A DNA stretch of 64,000 nt from Multifurca ochricompacta. Lineage: Eukaryota > Basidiomycota > Agaricomycetes > Russulales > Russulaceae. A model generated the notes under the pieces. The model was given only the letters and a program-made list of their open reading frames with translations, had not been told where the DNA came from and did no database searches. The DNA is taken from contig WTXG01000190.1 of the NCBI GenBank assembly GCA_022496185.1, positions 1 through 64,000 on the forward strand, in the 5' to 3' direction. Each line of letters starts with the position of its first letter. Position 1 is the stretch's first letter. This document shows positions 1 to 9,259 of this stretch, in pieces. The position numbers and the translations under genes are program-made.

Positions 1-147
1 TTTTGGAAGTGAACAACACAAAGGCCAGCTATTTGGTCTTTTAGAGTCAAATTATGCAGACCATTCAAAGGTTGTCAAAGCTATCATCATTTCACAATTT
101 CCATCAAAGTATTGGAGACCTTTCTGATAGGCTAATTAGTCAAACTA

Positions 148-1095
148 TTGGATTTGTACAAAAAAGAATGGAGCTACATCATTGTTGGTTCAATGCCTTC
201 AAGCATGGGGGAATTTGTATCAGTTTTCAGGGAACATGAAAAGTGCAAAGGACAAAATGCAAGAAGCAGAAGTCTGTGCATGTCCAGTTCATCTCACAAC
301 ACTCTATTACATGTCATGGTCTTATTAGAACTTGGGAAAATCTATGAAATGGAAAATGCATTAAATGAGGCACAGGTTGCATATGAGAAAGCTTTGGAAA
401 TCCAGAGAACCTCTGATGATGTTTTAGTTGAAGGAAATTGCCATTATGGACTTGGAAGGATATATCATGCACTTGGAAAGCTAAATGAAGCAGAAGCCTC
501 ATTGAAGAGGGCTCTGGAACTTCATCAGGCTGGTGGTGGTGTCCTGCATCAAGGAAATGATTATTGTCTACTTGGGCACACATATACAGACCAGAGCAAG
601 TTTGATAAAGCAGAACAGTGTTTTAAAAAGGCTCTAGAGTTTCATAAGATTGCCAATAATGCATTGTGGCAGGGAAATGATCATGGAAGGCTTGGAGACA
701 TCTACTTCAGACTCAAAAGGTTCAGTGAAGCTGAAGCCTCATATCAGAAAGCCTTAGAACTCCATAAGTCTGTCAACTATCCCTATGGCCAGGGACAAAA
801 TAATCAACGACTTGGGAAACTGTATGTTGAAATCAACAAGTTAGATTTAGCAGAGGCTTCATTTCAAAGTTCTCTAAATTATTATGAGGCTGCCCAGAAT
901 TCTCTGGGTCAAGCATATGCTCTACATGGGGTAGGAATGGCACTTATGAAAAGGTCAGAATTTGAAGAAGCCAAGAGGACACTGGAGAAAGCCAGAACAA
1001 TATTTAAAGAGGAAAAACATGCAGAATGGGAAGAATTTACTCAGCAGTGCTTGAATGATGTCATATCTAAGATGGGGCATACTACTAAGAAATGA
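148..1095 (+). CDS. TPR-repeat protein, 3' part of a host gene
   Basis: This is the only likely host gene. The 315-residue frame carries six tetratricopeptide repeats with an even 40-residue period, at about residues 57-90, 97-130, 137-170, 177-210, 217-250 and 257-290. Each has the pattern LGxIY...A...A..xYxKALEL, seen for example as AEASYQKALELHKS. Such arrays are protein-interaction solenoids. In fungi they often form the C-terminal part of NLR/STAND-like proteins, but no NTPase domain lies inside the window, so that role is only a possibility. The true start is not known. An open frame runs from base 2 to 127 in another phase, and a short intron in roughly 109-166 would be typical of fungi, but I could not find a joining that works cleanly. 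The frame ends with TGA and is followed by repeat-derived DNA. No signal peptide or membrane segment is seen. Confidence 0.7.
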   Translation: MDLYKKEWSYIIVGSMPSSMGEFVSVFREHEKCKGQNARSRSLCMSSSSHNTLLHVMVLLELGKIYEMENALNEAQVAYEKALEIQRTSDDVLVEGNCHYGLGRIYHALGKLNEAEASLKRALELHQAGGGVLHQGNDYCLLGHTYTDQSKFDKAEQCFKKALEFHKIANNALWQGNDHGRLGDIYFRLKRFSEAEASYQKALELHKSVNYPYGQGQNNQRLGKLYVEINKLDLAEASFQSSLNYYEAAQNSLGQAYALHGVGMALMKRSEFEEAKRTLEKARTIFKEEKHAEWEEFTQQCLNDVISKMGHTTKK

Positions 1096-2098
1096 GAACT
1101 TCTGTTGGGAGGGAGGGGAAAGGGGAAGATCCCAGAAGCTACTATGAAATGTTGTGTCTTTGTGTTGTCAATGTCAAGGTTTGAGTAGCACACTATATTT
1201 TTTGCTCTGCTATGCTTGGTAGAAAATTCACTGTTTTTTTTTGTGTGCAGAAGCAAGGATGACTGTAACAGGTATTCTATCCTACAGTGGGTCAAAAAAC
1301 CGTCCCAATGTTTGCACCATTTCTAGTATTCACTCTATAGCACCTCAGCATTTAGGAATCTGGTTATGGTGTGGCTGTATGTCTGAAAGCCCTGCTTCCT
1401 GGCTACCATGCCCAATTTGGATCAAAGAGATTGACCATGATATAAGCATTTTATGATCAAATCAAATCAATCAATCATTGGGACGGTTTTTTGACCCACA
1501 TTTTAAATCCACTATCTGCCCAATTACTCCTTTTTTTCACCCCTTTTTGCCTTGGTAACTCCTTGAATCCTTTTAGTCATCATTTCTATAACCTTTTGCC
1601 ATCATTCTGGTGCATTTTTATTCCACTCCTCCACCACCCTCTCCCACAACTCAGGTATCCCCTTGACTGGTTAAGAACCTTTGTCACGGCTCTACCTTAT
1701 TTTTCCTTTTCTTTTCTCCCTTTTAGATCACATGACCGTGGGAAGATTACCCAGCAGTCTCAACACGTGATCATGGGAATGTAGTCGTGACATGGATCAT
1801 GTGACCGAGTCACATGTAATAGTCACATGCTGCTTAGTCAGCACAAGAGCCACTCAACAATAACAAGTCGATTCTCTATTGTGTTTACCACAATAGGCAG
1901 AGGCCCCACAGTCTAGACGGTTCTAGACCAAGTGGAGCTGTTATCAAGATAAGAGGAGTCCAGCCTAGAAGGTTCTAGGTAAGTGGAGCTCTAGATAAGG
2001 GCCCAGGTTGGGCCATGGCCAATTTTAGCACAGAACCACATGTATCAGTAGATAGACGTGTTCCAGACCAAAGGGCTAGACTACATATCAGTTATCTA

Positions 2099-2135
2099 CT
2101 CCACAGTGACGTCATTATGACATCACACTGTGGAG
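2099..2135. promoter_or_regulatory. CRE-like palindrome in the LTR U3 region
   Basis: Ten-base arms CTCCACAGTG and CACTGTGGAG enclose a core that includes TGACGTCA, the consensus of CREB/ATF-type bZIP factors. It lies about 165 bp upstream of the TATA box of this LTR. The other LTR of the family has the matching palindrome at 39865-39901. A role as transcription-factor site is inferred from the motif only. Confidence 0.5.
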
Positions 2136-2525
2136 TATGATCAGTCAGCAGAGTAAAGCAGCTTACGAATCACAAAGATAAAGCTCAGTCAGCAATACAG
2201 CTGACTGATACTTGCTGATTCTTGCTTACACTTACTGCTTACCTCGTTACACTGAGAAATGTATATAAGACCCCCTGTAACAGCCTGTAGCCCCCATCTT
2301 GTCCTCTTGGGGCTGCAGGTGAGTAACTGTCTACATGAGTTCGATACATAGTGCTAATGGTATCCTGCCTCCCTGTGTGACTTGATCCTTTGGATCTTGT
2401 CCTCTTGGGGCTGCAGTTTCTTCCAGTTTCAGAACGCCGTCATCATGGTTGCAAAACCACAGTGGGTGACACAGTTCCTGGTCATTACTTGACGCGTGAC
2501 GTTTGCCTCCGCGGTACGCCCAACA

Positions 2526-2649
2526 ACTTAGGTCACCATTCTTTGCCCTTCCTGTTTCTAAGTGTACATGGAGCTTCACCCGTTACAACTTAGGTCACCA
2601 TCCTTTGCCCTTCCTGTTTCTAAGTGTACATGGAGCTTCACCTGTTACA
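2526..2649 (+). repeat. 62-bp tandem duplication at the LTR 3' end
   Basis: Two copies of a 62-bp unit ending GTTACA lie head to tail (2526-2587 and 2588-2649). They differ at about three bases. The related LTR at 39447 has one copy, so the duplication is specific to this LTR. Confidence 0.8.
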
Positions 2650-2998
2650 ACCTTCTTCAGATCCACCCAGAGGTGTCCAATGGGGCTAATATTTCAAGGG
2701 ATTGGGCTATCCATACCAGGCTTCAATATTCCTGTCTTAAAACTGCTGGCTTGCCTTCTTGGAATTGTGTTTTGGGTCATTGTCCCATTGAAACATGCTT
2801 TCACCCTCCACCATTTCTTACTTTTCAAACCTTTCCACCACTCCGCCATCCAAAATATCACAGTACTGGCATGGATTCATGATCCCCTAAACCCCTGTAA
2901 GCATTCCTAGTCCATTCCACCCCATACAAGACCAATACCATAAGTTCTTCCTCCTCCATACTTGACTGTCAGGGTGGTGGTTCTGTCAGAGAGTGGTT

Positions 2999-4033
2999 AC
3001 CATGAAAATTGGACAGTGGATGACTGGAAAAGGATCTTGTGGTCAGGTGAGACTATAATGAACAGAATTGGTTCAGACAGAAGGAGCTACACTTGGGAAA
3101 AATAAGGGAGAACCACCCTCTGACAGAACCACCACCCTGACAGTCAAGTATGGAGGAGGAAGAACTTATGGTATTGGTCTTGTATGGGGTGGAATGGACT
3201 AGGAATGCTTACAGGGGTTTAGGGGATCATGAATCCATGCCAGTACTGTGATATTTTGGATGGCGGAGTGGTGGAAAGGTTTGAAAAGTAAGAAATGGTG
3301 GAGGGTGAAAGCATGTTTCAATGGGACAATGACCCAAAACACAATTCCAAGTAGTGATGTGCCTGGCCCGGCTCAGAGAAGCTAAAAGCCAAAGCCGCCG
3401 GCTCAGGCCATGGCTTTCAACAGCACATACAAGTGCAATAGCAATCGTCAAAATCAGTAGAAATCTGATCACAAAGTGGTTAATTTGGGTCACGTGATCA
3501 TGTTTATTGCGGCATTTCAAACTTTTTCTTCGATATAGCTTTGCAATACATAACACACTAAGTCATATTTGGATTAGCTGAACTATAACTACTAGTTATA
3601 TGTCATAAAATTTTCTCTACCAAAAGCCGCGGCTTGGGTCAAGCTGGGCCAGGGCCAAGCCATCTGTGGCGGCTTTGGCTCAGCCCAGACTTTAGGAAAG
3701 CCGGAGCTGCCTCAGGCCAAGCCAAAGCCGCAGCTTTTGGGCCAAGCCAGGCCGGAACATCACTAATTCCAAGAAGGCAAGCCAGCAGTTTTAAGACAGG
3801 AATATTGAAGCCTGGTATGGATAGCCCAATCCCTTGAAATATTAGCCCATTGGACACCTCTGGGTGGATCTGAAGAAGGTTCTTAACCAGTCAAGGGGAT
3901 ACCTGAGTTGTGGGAGAGGGTGGTGGAGGAGTGGAATAAAAATGCACCAGAATGATGGCAAAAGGTTATAGAAATGATGACTAAAAGGATTCAAGGAGTT
4001 ACCAAGGCAAAAAGGGGTGAAAAAAAGGAGTAA
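2999..4033 (+). pseudogene. Tc1/mariner transposase, C-terminal half, broken
   Basis: Three-frame reading gives pieces typical of Tc1 transposases: NWTVDDWKRILWSGET, then a QYCDIL block, then MFQWDNDPKH before the hAT insertion, then LWVDLKKVLNQSRGYL and ELWERVVEEWNKNAPE after it. The DDE/D catalytic domain is therefore represented, but the first aspartate position (usually WSDET) reads WSGET, there are stops (for example after NAPE), and frames shift. The N-terminal DNA-binding half is missing. The same coding region occurs on the minus strand in the left arm of the palindrome (about 2998 down to 1500). It cannot encode a working enzyme. Confidence 0.75.
3352..3765. mobile_element. Small hAT-like element (MITE) in the Tc1 right arm
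   Basis: The ends are TAGTGATGTGCC and GGAACATCACTA, near-perfect inverted repeats. They are flanked by the 8-bp duplication ATTCCAAG (3344-3351 and 3766-3773). An 8-bp duplication with TAG-type ends is typical of hAT elements. At 414 bp with no transposase frame it is non-autonomous. The subterminal DNA is rich in the word AAGCC and its complement. Related arms lie at 6001-6200 and 7752-7915. Confidence 0.85.
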
Positions 4034-4321
4034 TTGGGCAGATAGTGGATTTAAAATGTGGGTCAAAAAACCATCCCAATGATTGATTGATTTGATTTGA
4101 TCATAAAATGCTTATATCATGGTCAATCTCTTTGATCCAAATTGGGCATGGTAGCCAGGAAGCAGGGCGTTCAGACATACAGCCACACCATAACCAGATT
4201 CCTAAATGCTGAGGTGCTATAGAGTGAATACTAGAAATGGTGCAAACATTGGGACGGTTTTTTGACCCACTGTAATTAAAAAGATGAAAGATAAGATGGA
4301 CAATAAGGACAGCATGACACA

Positions 4322-4577
4322 TGTTGAACAGGCATGGCTAGCATACTGACTGTAAAGGTTAGCTGGTTAGGCTAGACAAAACAAGTACTGTACTTCAGAT
4401 GTTAGAAGACTCTGAAGTGTAAAGGCAAAAAAAAGACACCCTTATATACCCCAAGGGATGGTTTGTGTGCACCAGGAATAAGTCCACAAGTCCCAGACAG
4501 TTAGCAGCAAGGGATAAAGGCCATTTGCCAGAAAAGAATTGTATGATAATAAAATGGTACAATATGAGAATAATACC
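4322..4577 (-). repeat. Copia LTR relic
   Basis: Read on the minus strand this matches the copia LTRs at 17264 and 29915. It has the TATATAAG box, the CACTTCAGAG hairpin region, the GACTTATTC block and the end GTCAGTATGC...CATGCCTGTT. It is diverged and is cut by the hAT-like element that begins at 4578. Confidence 0.75.
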
Positions 4578-5980
4578 TAGTGATTGTCAAAGGGTTTCAT
4601 ACCCGCACGGGTAAGCGCCACAGGTTTTGCTGGGTACGGGTACGGGTATATGGCTCCCAACCCGTGGAAACCCATACCCGCGCGGCGGGTTTGGCGGGTA
4701 TAGGTGCCGATTATCCATTGACAAGATCAGTAGAATTTCCAAGATAAAACACATCTGCAGCCACAAAAATACAAGATCTCGTCTGATGTATGCTATAGGG
4801 TTGTGTTAAATATGTTCTAGTATTATCATACAAAATATCAAAGCAGATTAACGGTGCAATGTAAAATAAAATCCTTATCAGTGATCCACTTTCTTGAAAA
4901 CCATGATACATCTGTTTTATTAACGCGTGACCAATTCTGCCAGTCTGGCACTATCTAAAATACACTCTAGACTACTTTAGACTGTATTGTAATCTAATTA
5001 TCAAATTAGTTTGCTGAAACAAGGCCTGCGTGTATCTACAAGCTGCATGGGGCAGTGACTACATTGCATTGCATGGTGGTCTGACCTCCTTCCTATTAAG
5101 GAAGGTTGACTTAAACGCACTAGGACAGTCACACTTGTATGAAATGAAACCAGAATAATAAAATAATAAAGTAAATAAAAGATCCTTTTAATCTTCTGAA
5201 CATAAACCAACAATATTTGAGGGATCTTGAGTAGCCATAAATGAACGCATTGTGTCCAAGTGCTTATCTCCTTGACCAGGATGGCCCGGGCCACTTATCC
5301 GAAATGCGCAGAAATGCAAAGAACAGTCATGCTCATATAAAATTGAAACCAGAATAATAAAATAAAAATGGAATAATAAATTATCTTAATCTTATGAACA
5401 TAAAATAGGAATCTTTGAGGGATCTTGAGTAGCCATAAATGAACGCGTTGTGTCCAAGTGCGTATCTCCTTGACCGGGATGTCCTGGGCCGGATGTCCGA
5501 AATGCGCGATGCAAGTAAAGAACTTGCACGCGTTTCATTTTATGGGTAACCCAGGTATCAAAACAATTACCCAGGGGTTGCCCCTGCAAATTGCTATGTG
5601 TTCATCAAATTATTTTGCATTCTGTGTGGTTATCTGACAGGCTTTTCATCAATGTTCTATAACATCCTATCTAATCATCTCTGTATACTGGATTTTAGTT
5701 GTGCTTGTATAAAATTGAAAGCAGAATAATAAAATAAAAATGGAATAATGAATTATCTTAATCTTCTGAACATAAAATAAGAGTCATTGAGGGATCTTAA
5801 GCAGCCACAAATGAACGCATTGTGTATCTTCTTGGTCCGGGAAGGCCCGGGCCGGGTATCCGAAATGCGCGATGCAAGTAAAGAACTTGCACACGTTTTC
5901 ATGGGTGACCCGCGGGTAACCCACGGGTACAGGTACGGGTACCAACGAGGATACCCCAGGGTTACCCCTGCCAATCACTA
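4578..5980. mobile_element. hAT-like non-autonomous element rich in GGGTA words
   Basis: The left end is TAGTGATTGTCAAAGGG and the right end CCCCTGCCAATCACTA, imperfect inverted repeats. Both subterminal regions are rich in ACCCG/GGGTA words. The flanks (ATAATACC left, CTCTGTAC right) do not match, so no target duplication is visible and one boundary may have been rearranged. The interior holds three copies of a repeat of about 190 bp. No transposase frame was found. A copy of the same right end is at 38864-38889. Confidence 0.55.
5145..5905 (+). repeat. Three direct copies of a ~190-bp repeat
   Basis: Units at about 5145-5330, 5338-5540 and 5710-5905 each run from an AT-rich start (GAAACCAGAATAATAAAATA) through TTGAGGGATCTTGAGTAGCC to CCGAAATGCGCGATGCAAGT. 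The short frames that overlap them are not conserved as proteins, so I read them as non-coding repeats inside the hAT-like element. Confidence 0.75.
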
Positions 5981-6000
5981 CTCTGTACTGGTATTCTGGT

Positions 6001-6200
6001 TCAACAGTTTGCAAAAATCCGGATAGAAAGCGTGACTCAGCCACCAAAAGCCATGGCCTAAGCTGCGGCTTCAGGCTTTCCAAACCTTAAGCCTGAGCCG
6101 TGGGCTGCTGGAAGCCGTTTTCACAGCCTATGTCGGCCCAGCTTTTTCCAGCTCAGAAACGGCCAGCTTATGGCTTTGAGCTGAGCTGTGCACATCACTA
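6001..6200. repeat. hAT-like terminal arm, orphan
   Basis: The outer end CTGTGCACATCACTA at 6200 and the AAGCC-rich interior are the reverse complement of 7752-7915 (TAGTGATGTGCATGG...). The partner end to the left is not found. It may be one arm of an older element broken by later insertions. Confidence 0.6.
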
Positions 6201-7593
6201 GGTAAGGGACGTAATGAGGAAAGGTGGAATAGGGAGATGTCATACAGTGTGTTGAGGTCACTGCCATCATCTTCCTGATGATGAATGCCTAGCTCTAGTG
6301 GACTTGCCTTGTCGACTAGACCCAGTTTTCCAACCTAGATCCAGATTGTCTAATTTTTCGGCAGAAATATGACTTCAAGTTGTTGATGGAGATAGGAACT
6401 TTTTGATATCTGGCATGAAATGAATAAAACAATATACTAAGGAAATGCACCACACCATGAGTGGGTCCATGCACCTCAGGCTGTTGCAAGGGATGTGGTT
6501 TTATCAATGATCCTTGGGGCAAAAAGGGCACAAGAATGGGTCAGCACAGCACTACAGACAAAGATCACTAATCAAGCAAGCACTAACAAACTGTACTACT
6601 ATCCCACATTTGATGTATAAGGTTAGATAAGATGTGGAGGTTGCAATAAACTCAGCCTAGTTGGAATAGGGCTGTGCACCATACCCATACCTCACGGTAT
6701 GGACAGGTCCATAGTACGGTTGCTGTACCCATGCCATACCAAGCTCAAGTCAATGTCGAGATGGATGGTGGACGGGTATGGAAAACGCTGTCCAAACCGT
6801 CAAAAAAACGGCTGTCGACAGCATTAGACAGCATGGACAGCACTGACTGAATGAGCTTTAATCTTATCATTAAGCCACCAAAACTCCCCCACTATAGAGT
6901 AGTATCTTTACCTATTTAGATAGCAGATAAGTGTTAGCTAAATATGGTAAAGATAAGAGATAAGATAAACTAACTAATACTCACTTCAGTTTATGTGGTC
7001 AAAACTGAAGTGAACGCATGCAGAGTAGCAACATTTTATACTGCTCAGAGGAGCATGACAATAAGTAGAATAAATATAGTTATTTAAATGTGACAAGACA
7101 GAAAGAATGTGTTGTGTGCAATGTCTCTGAATCAATGATCTGACACACTTTAGATTATCTTATCATAATCATAAGATCAGGAGTCCCAACAATCCTGTCA
7201 CTACCGGCCCATCTCAACAGCAGGTACGCTTCCAATTTTCAAGAAGTAACCATTATTAAAATTTAATCCAAAGAACAAGGACAATGCTCAATTTTCTGTT
7301 GACCACTGGGAAATGAGGGTGAGATCGCTGCATTAAGGAGGCCCCAAGATGCAATAAATAGATCCTCCATCCATGTGGTGGAGTCTTACAGCTTTGCCTT
7401 ACCATGACAGATCAGCCCGCCCAAGGACCAGATGGTCAATTTCCTGGACATTTTTGGCATCCCAGACTGCTTGAAAGCCATCCTGAGGGTGTGTGTGTTA
7501 TGCAAGTTGACCTTCTTAGATTTAGATAAGATAAGAAGGAGTCTGGACTGTTCTGACCCGGTCCACACATGCAATGCAAAGTAGTTGCTGCCC
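6201..7593. other. Intergenic repeat-derived DNA without a recognisable gene
   Basis: No convincing frame or RNA gene was seen. A possible hAT-type end TAGGGCTGTGCACC starts at 6667 and is followed by CATACC/GGTATGG inverted words, but no matching second end was found. The stretch CTTCAGTTTATGTGGTC near 6985 resembles one near 39215, so parts are shared dispersed repeats. Confidence 0.4.
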
Positions 7594-8638
7594 TATGCAG
7601 CAATGGACATTGTAGATACACGCGGCCATTGTTTGAGTAATACAAAATGATAATCTGATTATAGTGTAGTCTAAAGTAGTCTAGTATGTATTTTAGATAA
7701 TGCCAGAATGGCAGAAATAGTCACACATTGGTAAATAAGATGTGTCAGGGCTAGTGATGTGCATGGCTCAGCTCAAAGCTGTAAGCCGGCCATTTCTGAG
7801 CCGGAAAAAGCCGGGCCGACATAGGCCATGAAAACGGCTTCCAGCGGCCCACGGCTCAGGCTTAAGGTTTGGAAAGCCTGAAGCCGAAGCCATGGCTTTT
7901 GGTGGCTGAGTCATGCTTTCTATGAACCAGAATGCCAGTACAGAGATAGTCCAACGTAATTGTGATTGCATTTAGATTTTAGATAAAACAATTGATGAGA
8001 TAAAAACGCGTCTTACATTAATCAAGATACTGAGTATATACATCTCAGATCAATCATGTGATTAAATCACATTGCGAGATAATGCGTTTGTTTACTTTAA
8101 TTTAGTAGCTGATATAGTACATCTAAATAGCAATTCTGAAGGAAATGGGCATGGTGCAGACTTATATTTTAGATACTTTGTTAACTTAGAGACTTAGGTG
8201 CTTGTGATAATGCAATAGCAACTGCTTTATCTATAGCAGATTTAGTGGCTTTATACAGCTACTAAATCAAAGTAAACAAATGCACGCATTATCTTGCTTG
8301 TTAATGAAAGTGATTTAATCACATGATCAATCTGAGATGTATATACTCAGTATCTTGATTAATGTAAGATGCATTTTTATCTCATCAATTGTTATATCTA
8401 AATGCAATCACAATTATCTCGGACTATCTCTGTACCGGTATTCTGGTTCAACAAATTCAATGCTGTCCTGGATGTGCATTTTTTATGCAGCAAAGGACAT
8501 TATAGATACACGTGGCCATTTTTTGAGTAATATTAATTGATAATCTGATTGTAGAGTAGTCTAAAGTAGTCTAGTATGTATTTTAGATAATGCCAGACCA
8601 GCAGAAGCAATCGCGCATTAGTAAATAAGATGTGTCAG
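7594..8638. repeat. Foldback repeat between direct repeats, containing a hAT arm
   Basis: About 155 bp starting TATGCAGCAA is found twice in the same direction, at 7594-7750 and 8484-8638. Both copies end AATAAGATGTGTCAG. Between them lie a hAT-like arm (7752-7915, TAGTGATGTGCATGG) and a large inverted repeat whose arms are about 7921-8090 and 8280-8455. These share for example GTATATACATCTCAGAT with its complement. The arms resemble the tandem units at 37418-38040. No protein is encoded. Confidence 0.65.
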
Positions 8639-9228
8639 TGTTACGCCCAGTGCGGGACGTTCCACACGACTTGTGTGACAGTGTTTACGGGTTCAGGTAA
8701 GAAACCAATAAGGTTCCTTGGAGTTGAAGTATGACGAGTCAAAGTCCAAGAGGCTGTACTCTTTAGACGATGTTAAGTAGACAAGTGCCAGAAGCACTGA
8801 GACAACTGAGCTCAAGATCAAAGGGAAGTCCAGAAGACAAGCACCGATGTATTCAATAAGTCGAGTCTGAGGTCTACAATGTAGCTACAGCGGACTTATA
8901 TATGTAATCGAATGAGCATCTAAAGATAAGATAACACGGAGTCATGTGGGCCCGAATATACGAAAGCGGAGGGCGTAAAGCCTGGCTTCTGATAGGGTAT
9001 TAAGTAAGTGTCCGGTTGTAAAGATAACGAGATAAACGATAACAAGATAAGAGTCAAATACAAGCAAGCAACGGGTCAACAAGTCCAAAGCGAATCACGG
9101 GGACGGGAGCAGGGCATGTGAGGGGTCCCAGGATGGGGACGTGATCAGGAAGTGTAAGGTAGGCGGTAAAGAGGGGTCGTCATTGGGGAGGGTGAAGAAA
9201 ACAGGGTTACTTGGCAGAGACTGTAACA
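8639..9228 (-). repeat. Gypsy A 3' LTR
   Basis: Plus-strand ends are TGTTAC and GTAACA. On the minus strand it has a TATATAAG box and, 34 bases on, AGACTCGACTT, the predicted RNA 5' end. Confidence 0.9.
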
Positions 9229-9259
9229 TCACCCCCTCTTCTGGTTCTAGCAGACCTGG

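Larger units (their letters stand above)
1682..2649 (+). mobile_element. Solo LTR of gypsy family G
   Basis: The LTR begins TGTCAC and ends GTTACA, and is flanked by the 5-bp duplication ACCTT (1677-1681 and 2650-2654). It matches the LTR at 39447-40257 over its whole length. It contains a TATATAAG box near 2266 and the motif ATCTTGTCCT, which in family G is complementary to the primer site after the LTR. It is longer than the other copy (968 versus 811 bp) because of two internal duplications: 2296-2318 is repeated at 2394-2416 around unique DNA, and 62 bp (2526-2587) is repeated in tandem at 2588-2649. A solo LTR normally results from recombination between the two LTRs of a full element. 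Confidence 0.88.
1285..4272. mobile_element. Palindromic Tc1/mariner-type element with TA target duplication
   Basis: Both ends read CAGTGGGTCAAAAAACCGTC inward and are flanked by TA (1283-1284 and 4273-4274), the Tc1/mariner hallmark. The two halves are inverted copies of each other, not just short terminal repeats. Left arm 1285-1681 plus 2655-2998 pairs with right arm 3111-3351 plus 3774-4272, giving about 740 bp per arm and a loop of about 112 bp. The arms contain the 3' half of a transposase gene, so the element appears to have two 'right' ends and no 5' half. The left arm is interrupted by a solo LTR, the right arm by a hAT-like element. Both insertions carry target duplications, so the pre-insertion element of about 1.6 kb can be reconstructed. 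Confidence 0.85.

Noticed and set aside
1491..1784. Frame starting MTHILNPLSAQ as a gene (also 3842-4066 on the minus strand)
   Set aside because: Both are antisense readings of the Tc1 transposase arm and appear twice because the arms are inverted copies.
6667..6700. TAGGGCTGTGCACC as end of another complete hAT element
   Set aside because: No matching second end or target duplication was found.
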